From: Brachycybe producta
Lineage: Eukaryota > Arthropoda > Diplopoda > Playtdesmida > Andrognathidae
Assembly: GCA_036925085.1 (NCBI GenBank)
Contig: JAUPFP010000009.1
Location: forward strand, 4,698,233 to 4,762,232
Direction of reading: 5' to 3'
Length of the DNA: 64,000 nucleotides
Positions 44,539 to 55,000 of the stretch are shown here, one piece after another. The number at the start of each line of letters is the position of its first letter. Position 1 is the stretch's first letter. The notes under the pieces were generated by a model that was given only the letters and a program-made list of their open reading frames with translations, ran no database searches and was not told the DNA's origin. The translations under genes and the position numbers were made by a program.

Positions 44539-47227
44539 ATGGTTCTTGAATGGAATAATGTTTGTGGAAATTCCTCTCTATTTTGGGTAAGAAAAACTCG
44601 TTTTCAACATTTCTCATTAGATTTTTTTTTAAAAATATATACTGTATTTTTTTTGGTGGGGGTATTTTTGATTTACTTTAAAAATAGGATTGGAATTTAA
44701 TTTGGAATTCGACATTTACTCATTTTCCTGACTGTTTCCACAATACTGTTTTAATTTGGTTTCCATTTGGATTTCTTTGGTTATGTCTTCCGTTTGAGAT
44801 TTATACTTTAAGAAATAGTCGAAGTGGCTTTGTACCGTGGTCCGTAATAAGTGTTACTAAAATGGTATGCTAATATTTCAAAGGAAATCTACTGTTTTCT
44901 CAGCGTGTGAAAAATTATAATTCTGTTTTAATTCTACAGGTCTTTTGTGGCTGTTTGGTTTGTCTTTTCATTGTGGAATTCAGTAATGTTTTATTTGCGC
45001 ACAGTCAAGGAAAATCTATTTTGACATTCGAGATTTATAATCCGATCATCAAGGCGTTGACTTTAGTGAGCCAGATTCTGTCATAACTTTGTATACAACC
45101 TTTTAATTTATCTTATACAGTAACTGCAACTTGAAATGAGAGTTACTTTTTTTAAAAAGTAACTATAACTAAAGTTACTTTCTTGAAGTAACGGTAATTC
45201 AAAAGAACGGTCACTTCTAGTTACTTCTTTAAAGTATGCCTATGTGCTGATTAATTTACTTTTCTTTTTGGATTTAGTAAAAGTTAAGTTACGGTCTGAG
45301 AGTAACTACACCTCTGGAAGTAAATGCAATTTAATAAAAGTAATTATTTAAGATACTGTTATGTATCTGTAAGTTTATTTTCTTGGTGTAAATGCAACTT
45401 ATGTTACTTTCTGGTAGTAACTGCAAATAGAGATACTTTTTGAAAGTAACTTTCAACTGAAATTCTTTTAGTAAGTTACTTTGATGGTACAGCGATAATT
45501 TTTTAATGACAACTTTTATAAAAAAGACTATCGAAATTTATTGGCAATTGGAATAGCAGACGGTTATTCGTTTTTCAATATAAACATGTAGTGAAAAAAT
45601 ACCATGGAATGTTTATTTTTGTTACATATAATAAAAATGTCTATTTTCCATCGACTATTCGAGTTTTTTTGTAATTCTTTTAAATCTTTTCATAAAGTAA
45701 TGGCACCAATTAGTAATATATTTTTTTAAAAAATTAATTACCAATCAAAGTAACTATAATTCCAATTCATGATTGAAAATGACCCAACTTTCAGCAGACA
45801 ATATTTTGTTACTTTTCTCTATAATAATTTGTTTTGAAAGAGATCAATATGAAAAATACTCATGATGCAGATACTATTCTAGTTTTTAGCACAATTTTAA
45901 TTTTTATTTAAGCAGCGTTTTTAAATCAGCTGATCATAAACATCTTAATTCTGTTTTTTTTTTTGCAGTTTGCATGTATCATTTTGGTTCATTCAGAACG
46001 AATGTATGGAATTCAATTTTCTTATGTTTTGGCCTCATTTTGGGCTTTAGTGTCTTTTGCAGGAGCATTTACATATTTTAGTCTTCTTGGCAAAACTTTG
46101 AATGAAGTAAGTTTTTTGTTTGTTTCAAATTTGTTTCATTTATCAATGTTGTCTTTGTTTCTTCTTTTTTTTTAAAAAAAAGTTCACTTTAGTTGACGAA
46201 AACCAGTTTACTGTTTTTATGATTTATTATCCATTGAGTTTGGCTCAATTTGGAATTCATCTCGTTAGAGATGTCGAGCCTTTATATACATGTATGGAGA
46301 CTGAAACTGACTTGAAAGCCGTAAGTGATATTAATATTTGAATGCAGTACTTTCACTTTAATGCTATATATTATCATTTTAATTATTTATATTCAGTTTA
46401 ATGAAGTATAAAAATGTATATTTATTCAGTTTATTGTTTTATTTTAATTTTCATGGCAGTTTTCTCTTTTTAATGTACTTTGTTTTCCGTTTATAATGAA
46501 GTATTTATATTCTCATGTCATATTTTCATTTTAATTAGTTTTTTTTTTTTGGTTGTTTTCAGAAGCAAAATTAAGCATAACTAGAAAGTGTCTTATATAC
46601 TAGAAGGGTGACTGATCAATAATAAGCTTTTTGTTTTGAGTTTGAAAATCAATATTTTGAAAGATAACATTATATATATATAATATCCCAGGTCTGTGTG
46701 TGTGTGTGTGTGTGTGTGTGGAGTAACAAAACCATTGAAGCACGTCGGAATTTATATAAATTTGAATAAATGAACCGTTTTTTTTTCTAAAGGTCAACTA
46801 TATGTTGAACTCTTCCTTTGGAAAGTGTAGAAGGGGGGGGGAGAGAAAAAAGTGGTAGGGGGTGACTGAAATTGAAATGAAAGGAGTAAAAACAGGAAAA
46901 AACGACGCGCATGCGCACAATTGCCTGTGAATTTTGCTCCCGTTATTTATGACGGGTTACCCCACTAGTTATTAAAATAATAAGTGATTGAACTACCTTT
47001 CTAGTTACTAAAACCCTTTCTAATTTCTCTAAATTTTGCTCCTAAGTTCGAAAATCAGCTGTTTATAAACCATCTTAATTTATTATTTCCTATTTTGTAA
47101 TTTTATATAATATTTATGTATTTTTTTTCACACTTTAAAAAAAAATCAAATTTTGTTTTAATAGCCTTTACTGCAAAATGAAGATAATTCCGAAGAAGAA
47201 ATTATTGACGACTCTTCGCTTCGTTAA
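44539..47227 (+). CDS. ABCC/MRP-type TMD0-only protein (6 exons, 229 aa)
   Basis: Exons 44539-44586, 44688-44864, 44940-45065, 45969-46106, 46183-46320 and 47165-47227 all join in phase 0 with GT-AG introns. The protein begins MVLEWNNVCG, then FWDWNLIWNSTF and CFHNTVLIWFPFGFLWLC, which closely match the extracellular N-terminus and TM1 of ABCC1-type multidrug resistance proteins. Five hydrophobic segments follow (about residues 40-58, 72-100, 110-130, 140-160, 170-190), the full TMD0. The next exon should enter the L0 linker and the first ABC core; instead it encodes PLLQNEDNSEEEIIDDSSLR and a stop. No Walker A, signature or core membrane helices follow before the anoctamin gene 1.2 kb on. 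It is either a stand-alone TMD0 protein or the remnant of a larger transporter gene. Intact frames and splice sites in all six exons argue for selection. A strong Kozak (AAAATGG) supports the start. Confidence 0.85.
45110..45490 (+). repeat. AGTTACTTT-rich repeat in TMD0 gene intron 3
   Basis: GTTACTTTTT and AAAGTAACT recur about ten times in both orientations, able to pair with each other. A shorter example lies at 39150-39200. Confidence 0.6.
45530..45945. mobile_element. Fold-back family in TMD0 gene intron 3
   Basis: Diverged copy: arms carry AATATAAACATGTAGTG on the left and ATCAATATGAAAAATACTCA with TATTCTAGTTTTTAGCACAA on the right, followed by the flank AATCAGCTGATCATAAACAT. Confidence 0.6.
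46550..47080. mobile_element. Fold-back family split by a Helitron-like element
   Basis: The left part (46557-46670) has TTCAGAAGCAAAATTAAGC and ATACTAGAAGGGTGACTGAT. The right part (46970-47080) has AAGTGATTGAACTACCTTTC and AAAATCAGCTGTTTATAAAC. The two halves flank the insertion at 46686-46968 in intron 5 of the TMD0 gene. Confidence 0.78.
46686..46968 (+). mobile_element. Helitron-like element, copy 3
   Basis: TCCCAGGTCTGTG start, (TG)n, GAAGCACGTCGGAATTTATA, shortened GA tract, GCGCATGCGCAC, 3' hairpin with one mismatch (CCCGTTATTTATGACGGG) and terminal ACCCCACTAG before T. It is nearly identical to copy 1 apart from the GA tract. Confidence 0.85.
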
Positions 47228-48466
47228 AAACTATTTTAAAGTATTTTTATTTTACTGTTATAAAATGAATCTGCATTTAATTAATTTTTTTAGATTAATT
47301 TTTAATTTTTAAAAAAAAATATTTTGCACAAAGTGTTTATAGAAAATGTTTTAATTGATTAAATATTGTTTTGATCATTTTTTTTAATAATTTCTCAATA
47401 CAATTCACTTATAATAATTAAGGATAAAATATTGTGAAATAGGGATTTATGATTGAAACTGCGAAAAGCTATGAGCATAGGGTATTTGCGGATGCGTGTT
47501 ATAGCTATGCGGATTATAGTTAATACACTTAATCACAATTTACATATTTATCAAATTGAGACGTGCTTTTTAATAATTTTTTAATTAGGCATTGGACCTT
47601 GATATATGACAGAATGCAACAAAAAAAATAATTGAAATTCTATACAACAGGATGTGTATTTTTTTAATTAAAATGTCAAGGCCGCTTTACGTAAGCGTAT
47701 ACTGATGTGTGTTATGCTTTGTTAGAACTTATAAAGCTGTTAGATTTTATAGAGCAATTTTGGTCAATAGCGGTCTATAGGTAAATTGACGTCACGAGCA
47801 CTCGGAGTGAATAAGAAAACGCTTCCAATATTATAAGCTAACCGTGTAGCACAGCCAAAGAAGGATGCAGATGACAGATGATATGTTTATTACGAAATGT
47901 TTTGAAGCGCAGACTGCGCAGTGCAGGACGAAGATTATCGTTTATATTAGCGAGAAGGGTGTACTAACATGGTGTTATGATTCAATATAATATAAGCGGT
48001 TAGTCGCCGTATGAATGTACTGTAGGAAAGCTTCATACAAATGACGTCATGTTACAGGCGTCGTTTTTTTTCTCTTCTTCATTTGCTTGAAACCTGACGT
48101 TGTTGTCTTGTTGACATGTTTTTGACATGAAATGGATTGACTGCTGATGAAAATGTAAGTTTCTTGACTTTATATTCGTTAATTTCTATGCGGAAATGTA
48201 ATTAATATATTTCAGAGTGATTCATAAGTTGTATTTATACGTAAAAACTTGAAAAATATGTTATTTGCTAAATGTTTTGATGCATAAAGGCGGCTGCTGC
48301 GGTTATTTGATTGCAGTAAAAACCGCAATCGCATCATGGTTATGTATGCTTGTGATGCGCATGCGGATATATCCGCAAATGAACTGTCTACATGTATATT
48401 TTATTTTTCTGTCGTTGAAGAAAAGCAGAAGACGTGCGGATCGAACAACAGTGAATTGAGTCAGCG
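47228..48466. other. Intergenic: TMD0 gene 3' flank and anoctamin upstream region
   Basis: ATTAAA at about 47358-47363 may serve as a polyadenylation signal. GATGAAAATGTAAGT at about 48140-48155 looks like a splice donor and could end a non-coding first exon of the anoctamin gene. The in-frame TGA at 48452-48454 shows the anoctamin start is downstream. No other element is recognised. Confidence 0.45.
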
Positions 48467-48990
48467 ATGGCTAAACGACCGTTCAGCACTCCTGGTAATA
48501 TTTATCCGCATTTCAATGGAATGACGTCAGATACGGATGTCTACTCAAGTGCTCCGCAGAGTCCGCAACATAATGGGACCAATTCTTATGAGACGGGTGG
48601 GTTGTTTTTGTGTTTATTACGGTTCTTTGTGTAAATACAAGAAATTATATGCAACGTTTTGTATAGAATGTTTCAAAATTAGGGTTTTCTTTAGAGTTGT
48701 TCCTAATTTAAGGTATGCCGCTTCAAATTATACATTTTTATTGCACCAATATGGTAACGTCAATGCCTCTTCGCGTTCTAGGTTCGATCCTCCTGGAACA
48801 AGTAGTTTGTATTAGACGTGGTCCGAGCTCAGATCTCATTTAATACAAACTAAATTTTCCATCATTTTCTAACGTTACTTTAGAATTTTCATTGAGATGT
48901 ATGTAGTTTTCTGCATAATAAACAATTATCTTGCATAAAAAAGTGTTAAGAAATGATTTTTACTGAAGTCAAAATCCAAATTTACCAATC

Positions 48991-49064
<74 letters not shown>

Positions 49065-52000
49065 CCCTTTTTTACTACGTTCTTCCTTCATGCTTTCTAT
49101 GGATTAAGCAATTGACAGAAGAGCTAAAGAAAAGTAGAGAATTAAATAAGTGATTCACAACCGACATGCATCATTTCGTTTTTTTTTTTTTGCAAAACCT
49201 ACAAATGTTGTTACTAAATAATTGCCAATTTTTTTTAGCTTCCGAGATGAGTGTCTATCAAAGTGCGTTGGATTTGAACGAACCGATTCGACCGTCTGCA
49301 GCTTCTGTACTTAAAGACGATGGGTTTAATTCGAGACCTCCTCCTCCTTACGGTCGTCCGTCTTCAATTATTCCTTTGGTTGAAGAGTCGTCTCAACGAA
49401 CTTCTTCCACTCATCACTCAGTGGTAGAAGTTTTAGCTTATTACTAGTTTTTTATGGACGAATCCTGTTTTAATGCGATGATTTCGTATTGGTTTCTTTC
49501 TTAGCCAAACACAGATTTGTACTTTCGTAACGGAAGACAAAGAATTGATTTCGTGTTAGTTTACATGAAAGCAGAAGGAAACAGAGAAGAAAGGAACGTC
49601 GAAGCACGGAAGACGTTTGAAGATAATCTTATCGGCGAGGGTCTTGTATTGGAATATGAAATTGAGGTTCATTTTTGTACTTTGGGTCACAACGTATAAC
49701 GTTTTTTTAAAATTTATTTTTCGAAATTATTTTTTTTTTCCTGTTTATTAGGATGGAAGAGATTTTAATTTTGTCAAAATTCATGCACCATCGGATGTTC
49801 TGATGCGTTACGCTGAGATTATGAAGTTTAAAATGCCAATGAAGAGGGTAAGGGAGGAGTTTTTCAGTGAAGTATAATTTTCAGAAGTTTCATTAGAAAC
49901 TAGAATAATTGGTCGTTGTGCTAAAAGTATTTTCATAAAAATAAACTTTGTATAGCAATTTTTGAAAATTATTTTTTTTTTATGAAAAAAAAAAAACGAC
50001 GATAAAAATTGAAATTTTACTTTTTTGAGTGACTTACTATTCTAGTTTCTAAAGCGGATGCTACACGTAGCAACAATCAAGCAACAATACTAGTTGTAGC
50101 AACAGTAGTTTCCTATTTGTTGCAAGCAACACCTATGATACATGTTGCAACGTTCATGAAACTTAGATGAAAACAACAACCAATGAAACAAAGAGGCTGT
50201 GAGCCAAAGACTGTAGACATTTTGCTTCGTCTTTCTCTTCTTCATCAGTTGAAAATTTGAAATAGTCATGTGATTATTCAAGCCGTTTTTATTGGCTGTT
50301 GGCTGAATTGAAAATTCTGTTGCAACAATTTGGGTTTGAGCAACAATTTGGGTTTGTTGCTGTTATGACAGATGTTTCAACTTTCATGAAACAATAGAGC
50401 AACACGGCTATGTTGCTCTAAAGTTGCTGAATTGTTGCTACGTGTAGCATCGGCTTAACAATTTTAACTTTTAAGTTGCTTCTAAAAAAATGTTGCGTTC
50501 GTTTGAAGTTGGGAAGTTCGAAACATTTTTTTTTAAACTAATAATGATTTTAACGGTTTCTTTCTATCGTTCGGATTGTATTTTAGTCGGTAAGTTGTTT
50601 TATATGTTGTTTTCGTTACCATAAATTAGAAAGTAGAAGGTTTTTTTTATTGATTTTTGTTTTGTTGACATATTACAAGCAATATTTATCAAAATTAATT
50701 ACTTGCCCCTCTGCCACAGGCCTTCTTTGCTGCTTGTGCAAGTACTTATTTCGCAAGCAGTCTAAATGGGCCTATGGCAGGGGAACTACTTAGTTCAAAA
50801 TTAATCAAAGTTCGTATAATGTAACCAAATTGCAAAGAAGCATTTTAATTTTGCAAATTTTATCGTGATATTTTTTCGTACTAATAACGCATGATTGTAA
50901 CGTGAAGTAAATTTTTAAGACGAAGTGTTTCAAAAGAGGCTTTTCTCTGCATGTGTTATGTGTGTGTGTGTGTGTGTGTTTCAGTTGGAAAAGTTGACGC
51001 AGATTGGGCGAGTTAACGATGAAACCAATCCGATTGGCCTAACACTAGCTTTCAGTCACGCTAGTATCTTTTCTAACGTAAGCATTTTTGATGTCATCTT
51101 GAAGAGTTTTATATGATTATAAAAATCTTAATTTAAGCTGGGCAACAGAAGATTAATCTTGAGAAATTTGAATTTTAAAAATTGTATCTGTAAGCAGCCA
51201 AGAAGGCTTGTGGCAGAGGGACAAAAGAGAGCACATTAGAGCATACAAATGCAGTGTTAAAACCCAAAGATATAAACCGAATAACAATTGCAGTGTGTTC
51301 TGGTGCATCTGTAATAATGCATTGTCAGAAAATTAAAGAGCTTCCTTAACGCAAGTTTATTTTCATGCTTGAAAAACCTGAATTGTGTTTCAGTATCTAC
51401 AGAATGTTGCGAGCAGTTGTGGTGCGTTTGTACTAGGTGACGTATGTTTTAGACAGTTATAAGATACTTTCTATTAAAAAGAAATCGACTTATGTCTTTT
51501 TAAGAGGCTTCTGCGCGTTTCTTGGCAATAAAGCAAACGAAGTCTACGGAGACTTGAGTTTTTCAATGTTTTTAGGCGTTCAGCGCAAGTTTAATCCTTT
51601 GGAGCCCTCCTATTTTATGGCAATTTAACACTTTTTTGGCCGTTTGTCTCGAAGTGGCATTTAGACATGCAAATCTTTTATTCTAACAAAAAACCTTTTA
51701 CGGAACGGAACTTTCTATCTTTCCTTATATTTTCTGTTTTCACATTAGAATAATTACGTTCGTGGCAGACTTATTGAAGGTCTGTAAGCTTTACTTTGTT
51801 TCACCTCGTAGCTTTCAAGAGAAGATATTACTAGCAACGCGGTACGAGCAGATGAACACGAGCTCAAAGAGGGTTTTCTTAACCGATTGTGCGTTGGTTG
51901 CTTCATGAATCCTATTACGTTACCTCGTAAAGCAAAACAAGTAAAAGCAGAGTTTACTAGAGAGAAGTCGTTTTTGTAGGTTTCAACTTAGTGGACAATA

Positions 52001-55000
52001 ATCGGCGACGTTTCTGGATTAATATTTATATTGTTTGTCCGATGCCTACTTAGGTTCGATATTCCTCCGAATAAGGGCGAGTTTTTCAGTACATCGCAAA
52101 GAAGTCGAATAGTCGATTTTATTTTGAAGCGGAAACGATTTACGAATAATTTGGAGAACATCTTTTCTTTCGGTAATTTCTTGATGTTGATATTTTCTCA
52201 TATTTTTTTAAAAAAATGTGTTTTGTGTCTCAAATTTGTTTTATTTTTAATTATTATAGGCATAACGAGACTTTTGGCCGACGAGGTTTATACGGCTGCT
52301 TATCCTTTACACGAGGTATTTCAAATTTTGTGTTCAAAGTTGATATTGTTAAAAATAGACTTGAAAAAAGTAAAAAAAAAAAGTTATTTTCATTTCGAGT
52401 CGGACCAAAAATATAATTTACAATTTGGTCATTTTCAAACTGAACCATAAAAGTTTATTTTTTAAAGATTTCAAATCTAAAAATTGTCGATTCAGTTATT
52501 CTTTTTTCAAAATACGGAGTATCTAGAGATCACGTTTTCATTCTTTTCTGTTGGCAATCAGGGAGATCCCAATTGTGCCGATGCTTCTGATATGCAGTCA
52601 GTGTTACGTTGCGAATGGGCATCTTTGTCCAATATTTACAAATACCAACCACTGGACACAATCAAGTACGATTTGTTTTTAGTGTATATTAAAAGCTTAG
52701 AGACACTCCAGAGTTACACGTGTTATGAGGCAGGGTCAGTTTTATAAACTTTCGAAAGTTGCTCGAGTTGCTCTAGCAACCAAACAGCAATTCGAATCGT
52801 CATAATTAGGGCTCGGATTTTTATGCAATATCAAACGTTTCTCAATTTGTGGCCCAAATGCTAATTATTATCATTCGAGCAATTATAATTTTTTAATCAA
52901 AATGACTGGTCAAAGGCTAGATGTCTTGGTTACTAATATAGCTGTCAACTACAGTTCTAGCCTCTAACCGGTGTTTTTGATTTAAAAAAAAATATAACTT
53001 GTTGGTTGATCGAAACGGAAGATTGTCCCTTCACAATTGGCTCTTGGGCCACAGATTGAGAAACATTTGCTTTATATTGCATAAAAATCCGAGCCCTAGT
53101 CATAATATTACCTTAATACCTGAAGAGCACATTAAGGAATCGACACCATTTTTCTTAAAGGAGAAATATGTTCCTGGAGAATGAAATGTATTTAGCAAAA
53201 TGCTTCTTTTTAAGGGCCAATGGCCTTTAACATGAGTTGAACAAATTAGCGGAATTCAAGATTGTATTAAATAAAACCCCATTTGAATATTGCAACCAAG
53301 AGACCTTAAAACCTGTATACAAAACTCAAGCAGTAATTGCAACTTCAATTATTGTTCGAAGCACAATTAGAAGAGGGATTTGTACTTAGAATCGAGAGAA
53401 TGTTTCTGGAAACAACATATTTCGATTAACGTTGCGTCAATGGCATCGTGCACACTGGAGTGTCTTATAGGCTCTTAATGCAATGGCTGTCTTAATATTG
53501 TAATTTTTTTTTCTTTAAAGAGAATATTTCGGAGTTAGGATTGGTTTGTATTTTGCTTGGCTCGGGTTTTACACGTTCATGCTTATTCCTCCTTCGATCG
53601 TCGGCCTCGTTTGCTTTTTGTACGGATGTTTTACATTTTACAGTTTCGTTCCGAGGTTTTGCACCGTTGAAGATAACATTACGATTTGTTAACACGTGCG
53701 GATTGTAAGCAAGCTTTTTTAAAATGTGTGATTTGTATAGTGCGGAAATATGTGGCAGTAATAAGACGTTTGTGATGTGTCCCGTTTGCGACCGTTGCGA
53801 GTTTTGGAAGGTCGAAGAGTCTTGTATTCATTCACGCATCATGTCAATCGTGGATAACCCAGCCATCGTTATTTATGCTGCGTTCATGTCTTTTTGGGGT
53901 CAGTTCATTTTTTTCAGGCTGATTCAGTTATACTTATAGTTTCTAAAAACCCTTTTATGTTTTTTTTACGTGATTATGTTTTATAAATGCGGAATATCTA
54001 GAATTTTCTGTGGCATTTTTTATTTGAAATTTAATAGTAAATGCCTCGTAGTTTTTCATTTTGCGCTTTCTCCTTTCTTATCTGTAAACGCAGCCCTGCC
54101 ATTCTTTACTTTTTTTAGGAGCCTTATTTTTAGAACTATGGAAAAGGTACTCTGCCTCAATCACTTATCAGTGGGATTTGACCGTTTTTGACCAAAGCGA
54201 GGTTCATAATTTTACACACTGCACAAATTAACTGGTCAATTTCTTGGATCTGGTGGATTTAAAATATATATTTTGATGTTATTTTTTGAAAAGGAACATC
54301 CTCGACCAGAATATCTAGTCAGATTTCAACATATGACAAAGAAACAAACTGTAAATCGTGTCACGGGGGTGAGATTTTTTAAATAAGAAAAATTAGGCTG
54401 TTTAAGGTGGTTTAATAGATATTTATTTTGCTTTTGTCTCTCTCCGAACCTCTCCCCAGACGTTATTTTGGAAAATTTGGACGTAAAAACGAAAAGCAAA
54501 CGTTTTTTTAGAGGCAGTATTACGAAAAAATTCAGATTTGTTTTAAAAACTAGACGGGTAAAAGATTAAAAATACCCGTTTTTCCATTGACATTTTATGA
54601 AAAACTATTTTGGCCTTTTTCAAACTGTCATAAAAAGTTCATTTTGAAATATATCATCATTTTCACCAACTATTCTAGTTTATAACACACTTTGAATTTT
54701 TTTTTGTACTGCTTTTGGCAAAAAACGTTCGCTTGAAAAATACATTTTTTTTTCTAAACTGCGAGTGGAGGGAAAGATATAATAGTCACTGCAGTGCCGC
54801 CATCCATTGAGATGAAAACAGAGTAAATATCTACACAGCCACCTTAAGATGTTTTATAAATTGCATATTTTTTTTCTCAGACCATAGAACCGTACATATC
54901 ATTTTGGCGTCGTAAATTTCCGGCTGGCGTCGTTTCCGTTTCGATAGTTTTGCTTTTAGTCAGCATTGCTTTTGCTGCAGTTTTCGGAGTTATATTCTAC

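Noticed and set aside
52031-52450. 139-codon frame in the anoctamin gene
   Set aside because: A mixture of exons 7 and 8 with intervening and following introns; the real reading uses the GT-AG junctions at 52172/52260 and 52315.
54119-54201. Intron from 54146 to 54166 within anoctamin exon 12 (GTACTC...ATCAG)
   Set aside because: It would be only ~20 nt, and reading through gives [17 protein letters not shown], which fits the family's W-K-R...Y-x-W-D-L pattern.
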